A DNA stretch of 13,498 bases from Elusimicrobiota bacterium (lineage in GTDB: Bacteria > Elusimicrobiota > Elusimicrobia > UBA1565). Shown piece after piece: positions 1 through 6,753 of the stretch (positions are counted from its first letter, which is position 1; each line of letters starts with the position of its first letter). A program made the translations under genes and the position numbers. The DNA is taken from assembly GCA_003450735.1 (NCBI GenBank), contig DMEZ01000051.1, forward strand, positions 1 through 13,498. The letters run 5' to 3'. Below the pieces are notes generated by a model. It saw nothing but the letters and a program-made list of their open reading frames with translations, was not told the DNA's origin and did not search any database.

Positions 1-17
1 GCCGCAGTCGGGGCCGT

Positions 18-1835
18 CTAGTCCGCTGCGCCGGCGCGCCGCCAGAGGCCGCGGATCCCGACCAAGACGAGGCCCAGGGGGATGCCGATGAGGCCGGCTA
101 CGGACAGCTCCCTGGCCGCCCGGCCCGCGGAGGGGCCCGCGAACGAGAGAGCCCCCCCCGCGAGGGAGAGCAGGCCGAGCAGCAGCCAGGGCCTCATGTC
201 CGCCTCCTCGGGGCCCGCCCCGGGCCCGGCCCCCAGCCGGACGCGGTACGACCACAGCCCGACGAAAAGGGCCGCATAGCCCAAAGCCGCCTCGGGGATG
301 CGCGAGTAGAGCCACCCCCCTTCGGCGCGCAGCGCGAAGGCGGCGGCCAGGGACGCGAAGGCGGAACCCTCGGTCCAGGCGGGGCAGGCGATGAGGAGCG
401 CCGCGGCCAGGAAGAGGACCACCCGGCCCGCGCGGAGCAGGAGCCCTCTCGTCCAGACCCCTTCCATCGGCCGCTCTTCGGCCCCGCCCCACGAGCGGAA
501 GGAGAGCGGGTAGAGCGCCGCCATCCCCACCGCCGCCTCGAGGAACAGGGCCGCCGTCCCGAGGCCCGAAGGGAAGAGCCCCAGCTGCCACTCCCGCACC
601 GAGAGCGCCGCCCGGACGCAGAGGCCCGACAAGGCGCAGACCGCGATGGAGGCGAGCAGGCCGCTGGCCGCCTCGAGCAGGGGGGAGGCCTGCTCCAAGG
701 CGCTCCTCGACGAGAGGCGGCGCACGGCGTCCAGGCCCTTGCGCATGGCCATCACGGGGCCCACCGCGGCGAGCAGGACGGCGAGCGCGAAGAGCGCCAA
801 GCGGCCCGCGCCCGGCAGGGCCCGGCGGCCGGAGACCGAAGAGGGCATGACGGCGCCCTCCTCCCCGCGGAAGGAGGCGGCGAGCGGCCTGAGGCGCTCG
901 AAGTTCCAGTCGACCCCGCGCGCGGGATCGAGCCGCGCCAAGACGAGGTCCTCCCCCCGGGCGAGCTCGAGCCGCAGCCCGGCCTCCCCCTCGGAGGCCC
1001 GGATCTCGCTCTGGAGCAGGGTCTGCGACGGGGAGAGGGTCGTCTGCTCGAGCCACCGGATGCGGGAAGCCTTGTCCAGAAAGCCCTCCGCGCCCGCGGG
1101 GTCGTCCGCGAAGGCGGCCCAGCCTCCTCTCGATAGGATCTCCGTCAGGGAGTTGGCCGCGATGGGTCCGTGGAAGGAGGCCGGCACCAGGAGGACGGCG
1201 GGCGCCGGCCCTTCTCCGCTCGCCCGTCCCCGCAGGCTCTCTTGGGAGCCGGAGGGGGAAGGCTCCTCTCCGGAAAGGACGGCGGCGGCTTCCATGTCGG
1301 CGTCGTCTTCGACGAGGAACATCGGGACGAGCCCTTTGGAACGGATCCTCTGGAGCGAGCGCCGGTCGTAGCCCACCCGGAAGGACTCGGGCAGGACGCC
1401 CTCCGAGAGCAGGAGCCCGCGCTGTCCCGCCATCTCCGCGGGGGAAGCGGCGAAGCCGCGCCGCTTGAGCATCCTCTCGAGGAGCGCCATCCCCTCCTTG
1501 TCTTTCGACCACAGGGAGTCGCCCTTCAGCGGGGAGTGGGGGCCGATCAGACCGAGCCGCCGCATCTTCTCGACGTCGCCGCGCGTGAAATGGGTCAGCT
1601 CGCCGCCCTGCGCGGCGGCCGCGAGGACGCGGGGCTTGAGGAGCATCGCCCCGACCCCCGCCGCCGCGGCCCGCTCGAAGAACTCGGGCTCAGGGAACCT
1701 CGACACGGCGCAGGCCGCCTCCGCCTCCGCGGCGTCCAGGACGAGGGCCCGCGCCCGCACGGGAGGCTTCGATCCGTAGAGCGCCCACAGGCCGAACGCC
1801 GCGGCGGCCAGCAGGGCCAGGCGGAGGGGTCTCAT
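18..1835 (-). CDS. DUF5693-like multi-pass membrane protein
   Basis: A 605-residue protein whose function is not established. Seen: an N-terminal hydrophobic segment (residues about 4-21), a soluble region to about residue 335, then roughly eight hydrophobic segments to the C-terminus ending in GLWRR. The soluble part has the pattern of DUF5693 proteins: a stretch about a particular element giving way to statements like ESFRVGYDRRSLQRIRSKGL, which resembles the family's 'G(F/Y)D...I...GL' region. The assignment is by eye and moderate. The start is the ATG at 1835, ten bases after the scpB stop. The open frame continues upstream inside scpB but there encodes only low-complexity Arg/Pro sequence, so a longer start is rejected. 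No good Shine-Dalgarno is visible, so coupling to scpB is likely. In Firmicutes, DUF5693 genes commonly neighbour csaB (pyruvyl transferase for surface polymers). Whether that holds here lies beyond the left edge. Confidence 0.72.
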   Translation of the reverse strand: MRPLRLALLAAAAFGLWALYGSKPPVRARALVLDAAEAEAACAVSRFPEPEFFERAAAAGVGAMLLKPRVLAAAAQGGELTHFTRGDVEKMRRLGLIGPHSPLKGDSLWSKDKEGMALLERMLKRRGFAASPAEMAGQRGLLLSEGVLPESFRVGYDRRSLQRIRSKGLVPMFLVEDDADMEAAAVLSGEEPSPSGSQESLRGRASGEGPAPAVLLVPASFHGPIAANSLTEILSRGGWAAFADDPAGAEGFLDKASRIRWLEQTTLSPSQTLLQSEIRASEGEAGLRLELARGEDLVLARLDPARGVDWNFERLRPLAASFRGEEGAVMPSSVSGRRALPGAGRLALFALAVLLAAVGPVMAMRKGLDAVRRLSSRSALEQASPLLEAASGLLASIAVCALSGLCVRAALSVREWQLGLFPSGLGTAALFLEAAVGMAALYPLSFRSWGGAEERPMEGVWTRGLLLRAGRVVLFLAAALLIACPAWTEGSAFASLAAAFALRAEGGWLYSRIPEAALGYAALFVGLWSYRVRLGAGPGAGPEEADMRPWLLLGLLSLAGGALSFAGPSAGRAARELSVAGLIGIPLGLVLVGIRGLWRRAGAAD

Positions 1836-1845
1836 CCGATCGTCT

Positions 1846-2634
1846 TCAGGGCTGGGAGGGCTCAGGCTCCGCCGGAGGCGGAGCCTCCGGCTCGGCGGCG
1901 GGAGTCTCGGAGCCGGCAGGCGGCGGCGGCGTGCCGTTCTCCGCTCCGCCGTCCTCGGAAGCGCTCGGGGGCGCTGGAGAGGGCGGCGGCGTGCCGTTCT
2001 CCGCTCCGCCGTCGCCGGAAGCGCTCGGGGGCGCTGGAGAGGGCGGCGGCGTGCCGTTCTCCGCTCCGCCGTCGCCGGAAGCGCCTTGGGGCGCTGGAGG
2101 CGGCTGGAAGGAGTCCAGCGGAGGCAGGTCGCCCACGCCGCGCAGGCCGAACTGCCGGAGGAACTCGGGCGTCGTGCCATAGAGGAGCGGCCGCCCGACG
2201 CTCTCCTTGCGCCCGACCACGCGCACAAGGCCCTTCTCGAGCAGGGTCTCCAGGGCCGCGATGACCTCGACGCCCCGGATCTCCTCGACCTCGGCGCGCG
2301 TGAGGGGCTGCTTGTAGGCGATGATGGCGAGAGTCTCCAGGGCGGCCGTGGAGAGCCGCATGGTCATCTTCTCGCTGTAGAGCTGACGCACGTACGGGGC
2401 GTGCTCCGGCCGGGTCGCCATCTGCCAGCCCTCGGCGATCTCGATGACCTGCACGCCCGAGCCGCGCTCGGCGTACTCCCGCTGGATCTGCTCGATGGCG
2501 GGAGCGACGCGGTCGATGGTCTTCTCTCCCACGATGGAGGCGATGCGCGCCGACGTGAGGGGTTGGTCGGTGATGAAGAGAATGGCCTCGACGGCTTTCT
2601 TCAGCTCGGCTTCGTCCTGAGGTCGCTGCTTCAT
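1846..2634 (-). CDS. scpB: Segregation and condensation protein B (ScpB)
   Basis: Winged-helix subunit of the SMC-ScpAB condensin complex, which organises and segregates the chromosome. It binds the central part of ScpA as a dimer. Seen: family hallmarks in the first 170 or so residues, including LKKAVEAILFITDQPLT near the N-terminus, YSEKMTMRLSTAALETLAIIAYKQPLTRAEVEEIRGV in the second winged helix (quoted in parts: AALETLAIIAYKQPLT, EVEEIRGV) and GRPLLYGTTPEFLRQFGL. The start chosen is the ATG at 2634: it follows the scpA stop by 4 bases and has a GGAG (2642-2645) seven bases upstream. The longer frame to 2748 adds Arg-rich junk. Total 262 residues, longer than the usual 180-200, because residues from about 175 onward form an acidic Pro/Gly tail with three 60-bp DNA repeats that encode DGGAENGTPPP. 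Confidence 0.95.
   Translation of the reverse strand: MKQRPQDEAELKKAVEAILFITDQPLTSARIASIVGEKTIDRVAPAIEQIQREYAERGSGVQVIEIAEGWQMATRPEHAPYVRQLYSEKMTMRLSTAALETLAIIAYKQPLTRAEVEEIRGVEVIAALETLLEKGLVRVVGRKESVGRPLLYGTTPEFLRQFGLRGVGDLPPLDSFQPPPAPQGASGDGGAENGTPPPSPAPPSASGDGGAENGTPPPSPAPPSASEDGGAENGTPPPPAGSETPAAEPEAPPPAEPEPSQP
1921..2100. repeat. Three tandem 60-bp repeats in the scpB 3' end
   Basis: Three exactly 60-bp units begin at 1921, 1981 and 2041. They share the core TCTCCGCTCCGCCGTC and differ at only a few positions, mostly at the ends (CTC versus GCC after the core, CTCGG versus CTTGG near the end). Read in the scpB frame each unit gives (E/G)DGGAENGTPPPSPAPPSAS-like sequence. The units lie wholly in the predicted disordered C-terminal tail. 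The 60-bp period is a multiple of three, so copy-number change would keep the reading frame. Confidence 0.95.
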
Positions 2635-2638
2635 CGGA

Positions 2639-3574
2639 TCACTCCACGGGGGCCGGCGGCGGCGGCGGCGGCGTGCCGCTCTCCGCTCCGCCGTCCTCGG
2701 AGGCGGCGCGCTGGCCGTCCTCCGCTCGCGCCGACCCTGCGGCGCCAAAGTCCGCCGCGGGGTCGCTCTGGGAAGCCGAAGGGGACGGCGTGCCGCTCTC
2801 CGCTCCGCCGTCTTCAGGCGGCTTCGCCGCGGGCTCGTCGGAAGGCCAGACCGGCGAGACGATCTCGGGCGGAGCCTGGCGCTTGTAGATGAGGATCTCG
2901 GCGAAGGGCGCCTCCTGGCGCGCGATCACCTTCTGGGTCTTGATGAGTTCGAGCACCGCGAGGAAGCAGGTCAGGATGCCGAGCTTGCGCCGCTCCCCCT
3001 CGAAGATGTCCCGGAAGAGGATGTAGGGCTTGCCCTCGAGCAGGGCTTGGATCTTCGCGATCTTCTCCTCGATGCGGAACTCCTCGGCCTTGATGAGGCG
3101 GCCGCGGTCGTCCGCCCGGTCGAGGATCTCGCGCACGGTGGCCAGCAGGTCGAAGATGCGGATGTTGAGGCTCTTGTCCCTCTCGGCGAAGCGCGGCGCG
3201 CCCCGGTAGAACACCCCGTCCCACTCGGCGGCGCGGGTATCGAGGTACTTCGAGGCCTCTTTGAACTTCTGGTACTCCAGCAGCCTCTCGGCGAACTCCT
3301 TGGCGGGGTCGGGGCCCTCCTCCCCTTCGAGCACGGAGGAGGGCAGGAGGCTGTGGGCCTTGATCTGGATGAGGGTCGAGGCCGTGACCAGGAACTCCCC
3401 GGCGATCTCGAGGTTGAGCTCCTTCATCAGGTCGAGGTACTCCAGGTACTCCTGGGTGATCTTCGCGATGGGGATGTTCCGGATGTCGAGGTCGTCCTTT
3501 TTGATGAGATAGAGCAGGAGGTCGAGGGGGCCCTCGAACATCTCCAGGTGGACTTCGTACGCCGCGGGGCTCAT
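2639..3574 (-). CDS. scpA: Segregation and condensation protein A (ScpA), with extended tail
   Basis: Kleisin subunit of bacterial condensin. It bridges the two SMC heads and carries ScpB. Seen: the N-terminal family signature YEVHLEMFEGPLDLLLYLI followed by KKDDLDIRNIPIAKITQEYL, a middle region of long charged helices (LLEYQKFKEASKYL), and a C-terminal winged-helix part (LGILTCFLAVLELIKTQKV) that ends about residue 240. The start is the ATG at 3574, which overlaps the trpS stop as ATGA. Total 311 residues against a usual 240-280. The excess is a low-complexity tail from about residue 242 that contains two copies of EDGGAESGTP, the same element as in the ScpB tail. The frame is open far upstream across trpS, but only as a shadow. 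Confidence 0.95.
   Translation of the reverse strand: MSPAAYEVHLEMFEGPLDLLLYLIKKDDLDIRNIPIAKITQEYLEYLDLMKELNLEIAGEFLVTASTLIQIKAHSLLPSSVLEGEEGPDPAKEFAERLLEYQKFKEASKYLDTRAAEWDGVFYRGAPRFAERDKSLNIRIFDLLATVREILDRADDRGRLIKAEEFRIEEKIAKIQALLEGKPYILFRDIFEGERRKLGILTCFLAVLELIKTQKVIARQEAPFAEILIYKRQAPPEIVSPVWPSDEPAAKPPEDGGAESGTPSPSASQSDPAADFGAAGSARAEDGQRAASEDGGAESGTPPPPPPAPVE
2671..2818. repeat. Two dispersed copies of the DGGAESGTP repeat in scpA
   Basis: Copies at about 2671-2701 and 2788-2818 share the core TCTCCGCTCCGCCGTC and the flanking GCGTGCCG with the three scpB copies. They differ from those by C for T within the CCGCTCTCC stretch, giving Ser instead of Asn. Both are read in the same frame as in scpB, although the genes occupy different registers. 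The intervening sequence is Ala/Ser-rich and unrelated, so these are dispersed rather than tandem copies. Confidence 0.88.
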
Positions 3575-4671
3575 CGCAGGTTCATCGCCTTGCGCGCCCG
3601 CTCCAGGGTACGCTCGGCCGCCTCTCTGGCTTTCGCGCTGCCCTTCTCCAGGATCTCGTCGACGGCATCCGGGGCGAAGCGCGCACGGTTCGCCCGGATC
3701 TCCCCGTAGGGGGCCTCCAGGGACTTGAGCAGATCGTTCTTGCAGGCCACGCAGCCGATGGAGCCCTTGCGGCACTCGGCCTCGCGGGCCTCCCAGTGCG
3801 GGCTGTAGAGCCGGTGCATGGCGAAGACGACGCAGCCCGGCGGGTTCTCCTCGCACGGGACCGGGTGGCCGGGGTCGTTGGCCCGGGCCTTGAGCGGGTC
3901 GGTGTACATCGAGAAGACCTTGGCCTTCAGGCTCTCGGGCGTCTCGACGAGGTTCACCGAGTTGGCGTAGGACTTGGACATCTTGCGCCCGTCGACGCCC
4001 GGCAGGCGGGCCGAGGGGGTGGTCATCGCCTGAGGCTCCACGAGGACCTGGCCGTAGATGGAGTTGAAGCGGCGGGCGATCTCGCGCGTGATCTCCAGGT
4101 GCGGGAGCTGGTCCTGCCCGACCGGCACGAAAGCCGCGTCGTAGAGCAGGATGTCGGCCGCCTGCAGGACGGGGTAGCCCAGGAAGCCGAGGGTACGCAG
4201 CTCGCGGCGGGCTTCCTCGCCGGGCTCGAGGGCCTCCAGCTTCTGGCCCTGGAGCTTCTCGCGGAGGGCCTTGCTGGGAACGCCCTCCCCCTCGATGGCT
4301 TTCGAGAGCTTGGTCTTCCCGAGCTCCTGGAGCTGCTCCTTGTAGGTCGGGTTGTTCTCCAGCCAGGAGATGGGCGTGACCATCGAGAGCAGGAGGGAGA
4401 GCTCGGCGTGCTGGGGGACCTTGGACTGCCAGAAGAACGTGCACTTCGCGGGGTCGAGCCCGGCGGCCAGCCAGTCGAGGACCATCTCCCGGATGTTCTC
4501 CTGGAGCCGGCCGGTCTCCTCGTAGCCGGTGGTCAGCATGTGCCAGTCGGCCACGAAGAACCAGCAGTCGTACTCGTCCTGGAGGGACACCCACTTTCGC
4601 AGCGCCCCCCAGTAGTTGCCCAGGTGCAGGCGGCCCGTCGGCCTCATGCCGGAGAGGACGGTCTTCCTCAT
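3571..4671 (-). CDS. trpS: Tryptophanyl-tRNA synthetase
   Basis: Class I aminoacyl-tRNA synthetase charging tRNA-Trp in the cytoplasm. Seen: the HIGH-equivalent HLGN at residues 16-19 within PTGRLHLGNYWGAL, the KMSKS loop at 230-234 in GRKMSKSYANSV, and family segments such as FFVADWHMLTT, GYPVLQAADILLYDA and VPVGQDQLPHLEITREIARRF. At 366 residues it is slightly longer than the classical 330, from an insert around residues 120-160. Near the C-terminus four Cys follow C280-x19-C300-x6-C307-x2-C310, which resembles the [4Fe-4S] motif of the Thermotoga enzyme. The start ATG at 4671 overlaps the stop of the M50 peptidase by four bases. The order M50 - trpS - scpA - scpB is a recurring bacterial arrangement, so the grouping looks ancestral rather than acquired. 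Confidence 0.97.
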   Translation of the reverse strand: MRKTVLSGMRPTGRLHLGNYWGALRKWVSLQDEYDCWFFVADWHMLTTGYEETGRLQENIREMVLDWLAAGLDPAKCTFFWQSKVPQHAELSLLLSMVTPISWLENNPTYKEQLQELGKTKLSKAIEGEGVPSKALREKLQGQKLEALEPGEEARRELRTLGFLGYPVLQAADILLYDAAFVPVGQDQLPHLEITREIARRFNSIYGQVLVEPQAMTTPSARLPGVDGRKMSKSYANSVNLVETPESLKAKVFSMYTDPLKARANDPGHPVPCEENPPGCVVFAMHRLYSPHWEAREAECRKGSIGCVACKNDLLKSLEAPYGEIRANRARFAPDAVDEILEKGSAKAREAAERTLERARKAMNLR

Positions 4672-5303
4672 CCTATCAGCCCGATGCGCGCGAACCCCGA
4701 GAGCACCAGCTGGGAGGGGAAGAGCACGAGCGTCCCGAACGCCTTGGTGAACACGAGGAGCAGGATGATGACGGTGCCGTAGGGGATGTGCCGGTAGTAG
4801 GTCTTGCGCCAGGGCTTGGGCAAAAGCCCGCCGAGGATGCGCGAGCCGTCGAGCGGGAAGACCGGCACCAGGTTGAAGAAGGCGAGGATGAGGTTGACCG
4901 AGACGCCGAAGAGGAGGGCCTCCAGCAGGGTCTTGCGGTAGTCCGGCGGGATGGCCGGGAACAGCATCGCGGCCTTGAAGAGCAGGGCGCCGCCAAGGGC
5001 GAGCGCGAGGTTCGAGGCCGGCCCCGCGAAGGCCACGCGCATCAGGTCGCGCTGCGGATCGTTCAAGCGGGAGGCGTTGACGGGGACGGGCTTGGCCCAG
5101 CCGAACATGGGCGCGTGCAGGAAGAAGCAGACGAGCGGGAGGAAGACCGTCCCGAAAGGGTCCACATGGGCGAAGGGGTTCAAGGTCAGGCGGCCCTGCT
5201 TCTCGGCCGTATCGTCGCCATGGCGCCAGGCCGCGTAGCCGTGGCTGAACTCATGGATGACGACGGAGAAAAAGAGGACCGGCAGCTGGAGGATCCACTC
5301 CAC
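4668..5303 (-). CDS. Site-2 protease family M50 membrane peptidase
   Basis: Integral-membrane zinc metalloprotease of the S2P/M50 superfamily. The natural substrate is unknown. Seen: HEFSH (HExxH zinc motif) at residues 17-21 inside the first membrane helix, and the third ligand motif NLVPVFPLDGSRIL with Asp152. Several other hydrophobic segments are present, as is the family's LTLNPFAHVDPFGTVFLP stretch. The start is a GTG at 5303, not an ATG. It gives the usual first residues VEWILQLPVLFFSVVIHE and a usual 211-residue length. Upstream codons in the same frame run through a promoter and are not conserved-looking. It is the first gene of the operon with trpS, scpA, scpB and the DUF5693-like gene. 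The -10 box sits seven bases before the GTG, implying a leaderless transcript. Confidence 0.93.
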   Translation of the reverse strand: MEWILQLPVLFFSVVIHEFSHGYAAWRHGDDTAEKQGRLTLNPFAHVDPFGTVFLPLVCFFLHAPMFGWAKPVPVNASRLNDPQRDLMRVAFAGPASNLALALGGALLFKAAMLFPAIPPDYRKTLLEALLFGVSVNLILAFFNLVPVFPLDGSRILGGLLPKPWRKTYYRHIPYGTVIILLLVFTKAFGTLVLFPSQLVLSGFARIGLIG

Positions 5304-5310
5304 GCCGCAG

Positions 5311-5339
5311 ATTGTACCCTTTCGCCGTCGGAGGGTCAA
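5311..5339 (-). promoter_or_regulatory. Sigma70-type promoter of the M50-trpS-scpAB operon
   Basis: On the minus strand TTGACC (5339-5334), a 17-base spacer and TACAAT (5316-5311) form a near-consensus promoter. Counting from the -10 puts initiation at about 5303-5305, on or next to the G of the GTG start codon. The predicted mRNA therefore has essentially no 5' leader and no Shine-Dalgarno. Confidence 0.8.
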
Positions 5340-5343
5340 CGAA

Positions 5344-5361
5344 GCGGGCGCGAGCGCCCGC
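5344..5361. promoter_or_regulatory. Inverted repeat in the divergent promoter region
   Basis: A perfect 7-bp inverted repeat, GCGGGCG and CGCCCGC, is separated by CGAG. It occupies the place where the -35 element of the antiporter promoter should be and lies just outside the -35 of the M50 promoter. It could be an operator or merely a GC-rich hairpin. No regulator is identified. Confidence 0.4.
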
Positions 5362-5370
5362 CGCTTTATG

Positions 5371-5376
5371 TAGAAT
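5371..5376 (+). promoter_or_regulatory. -10 box of the antiporter gene
   Basis: TAGAAT lies nine bases before the ATG at 5386. Initiation about seven bases downstream would fall near A5383, leaving a leader of about three bases. No convincing -35 is present at 16-18 bases upstream. An inverted repeat sits there instead. Confidence 0.55.
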
Positions 5377-5385
5377 CTCCCAATC

Positions 5386-6600
5386 ATGGCTACCCTTTTC
5401 CTGGTCGTCGCGATCATCCTCGTCAGCGCGAAGCTGCTGGGCGCGCTCAGCGTGCGCATCGGCTTCCCCTCGGTCCTCGGCGAGATCCTCGCCGGAGTCG
5501 TTTTGAGCTCCTCGTTCCTGAATTTGATGGGCTGGCCGGTCTTCCATGGGACACACTCACTCTCGCCCGAGACCCTGGACAAGGTTTTGGCCGCCCTGGC
5601 GGAGATGGGCGTCCTCTTCCTCATGTTCATCGCCGGCCTCGAGACCGACCTCGAGAAGATGCTGAAGGTCGGCTGGGCCGCCTTCTGGTCGGCCGCGGGC
5701 GGGGTCGCGCTCCCCTTCGCGGGCGGCCTCCTGCTCGGCCACTGGGCGGGCTACGGCTGGACCGCCTCGCTCTTCATCGGGACGCTCCTGACCGCGACCA
5801 GCGTGAGCATCACCGCGCAGACGCTCATGGAGCTCAAGCAGCTGCAGTCCAAGGAGGGCATGACCATCCTCGGCGCGGCCGTCATCGACGACGTGATGGG
5901 CGTGCTCGTGCTCTCCCTGGTCGTGGCGACGGCCGTGCCGCAGGGCGGGGCCGGCGGGATGGCCGCCATCTTCAAGACGCTCCTCCTCATGAGCGTGTTC
6001 TTCGCGCTGTCCATCGGCCTGGGCCGCCGTCTCTTCGAGCCGCTGCTCCAGGCCGTCTCCCGCGTCCGCTCGACTCAGATCGTCATGTCCACCGCCCTGG
6101 CCGTCTGCCTGCTCTATTCCTGGTCGGCCGAGGTCGTCGGCCAGGTGGCCGCCATCACCGGCGCCTACATCGCGGGGGTGCTCTTCAGCCTCACCTCCTT
6201 CCGCGAGGACCTGACCCAGCGCACCGAAGTGTTCGCCTACTCCTTCTTCGTGCCCGTCTTCCTCGCCCACGTGGGCATGCAGACCAAGGTGGAGGCCCTC
6301 GGCGACGCCCCCCTCTTCGCCCTGGCCCTCGTACTCGTCGCCATCCTCGCCAAGGTCGTGGGCTGCGCCGCCGGCGCCTGGGGGATGAGGTTCACACCCG
6401 CCGAGTCTTTGCGCGTGGGCGTGGGCATGATCAGCCGCGGCGAGGTGGGCCTCATCATCGCGAGCTACGGCCTCAGCCGGGGCGTCATCGACGAGCGCAT
6501 CTTCGCGGAGATGGTGCTCGTGGTCCTCGTGACGACCCTGGTCACCCCCATCGGCCTGCGCTTCGTCTTCCCCTCCAAGGGGTTCGAGAAGACCATCTAG
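5386..6600 (+). CDS. CPA2-family Na+/H+ antiporter (NapA-like)
   Basis: Monovalent cation/proton antiporter of the inner membrane, involved in pH and sodium homeostasis. Seen: 404 residues with about 12-13 hydrophobic segments. The core motif TATSVSIT is at residues 136-143, and VIDDVMGV follows with adjacent Asp168-Asp169. In NapA and NhaA such an aspartate pair marks electrogenic exchange. The late motif ISRGEVGLIIASYGL is also typical of the family. There is no C-terminal TrkA-N or TrkA-C domain, so it is not a full KefB/KefC potassium channel-type protein. The ATG at 5386 has no Shine-Dalgarno and follows a -10 box closely. It is transcribed divergently from the M50 operon and converges on the 1108-residue gene. 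Ion specificity cannot be read from the sequence. Confidence 0.93.
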   Translation: MATLFLVVAIILVSAKLLGALSVRIGFPSVLGEILAGVVLSSSFLNLMGWPVFHGTHSLSPETLDKVLAALAEMGVLFLMFIAGLETDLEKMLKVGWAAFWSAAGGVALPFAGGLLLGHWAGYGWTASLFIGTLLTATSVSITAQTLMELKQLQSKEGMTILGAAVIDDVMGVLVLSLVVATAVPQGGAGGMAAIFKTLLLMSVFFALSIGLGRRLFEPLLQAVSRVRSTQIVMSTALAVCLLYSWSAEVVGQVAAITGAYIAGVLFSLTSFREDLTQRTEVFAYSFFVPVFLAHVGMQTKVEALGDAPLFALALVLVAILAKVVGCAAGAWGMRFTPAESLRVGVGMISRGEVGLIIASYGLSRGVIDERIFAEMVLVVLVTTLVTPIGLRFVFPSKGFEKTI

Positions 6601-6721
6601 CGCTCTGGGTCCTAGGGCCTATCGCGCCTTGCCCCGGAAGGGCCTGTCGCGCTGGCGGGGGCGGGGCTATGCTCAGGAGGACAGACCCGTACCTTCGCAC
6701 AAGGCGACCCCTCGCCGACGG

Positions 6722-6749
6722 AGACCCGGCATCGCGTGATGCCGGGTCT
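6722..6749. terminator. Strong hairpin between convergent genes
   Basis: AGACCCGGCATC (6722-6733), loop GCGT and GATGCCGGGTCT (6738-6749) make a perfect 12-bp stem with a four-base loop. It lies between the antiporter stop (6600) and the stop of the minus-strand gene (6754). The position fits a bidirectional terminator, but neither strand has a T-run after the stem, so it may rather stabilise 3' ends or act with Rho. Confidence 0.65.
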
Positions 6750-6753
6750 TGCG

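Noticed and set aside
1204..1233. A degenerate copy of the scpAB repeat in the DUF5693-like gene
   Set aside because: About 23 of 30 bases align by eye, but in a different reading frame and in a GC-rich linker, so chance cannot be excluded. It is mentioned under the repeat finding only.
1836..2228. An upstream extension of the DUF5693-like frame into scpB, with repeated Leu-Gln-Arg-Pro units
   Set aside because: The repetitive peptide is just the scpB 60-bp repeats read in another frame. The hydrophobic N-terminal segment begins at the ATG at 1835.
3575..4594. An upstream extension of the ScpA frame by about 340 codons across trpS
   Set aside because: It is an Arg/Gly/Pro shadow of trpS. 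ScpA homology begins at the ATG at 3574, which has a 4-base overlap with the trpS stop.
6660..6700. TATGCT followed by AGGAGG at about 6667-6682 as a promoter or start of another gene
   Set aside because: No start codon with a sensible frame follows at suitable spacing. The region is only 153 bases between convergent genes.
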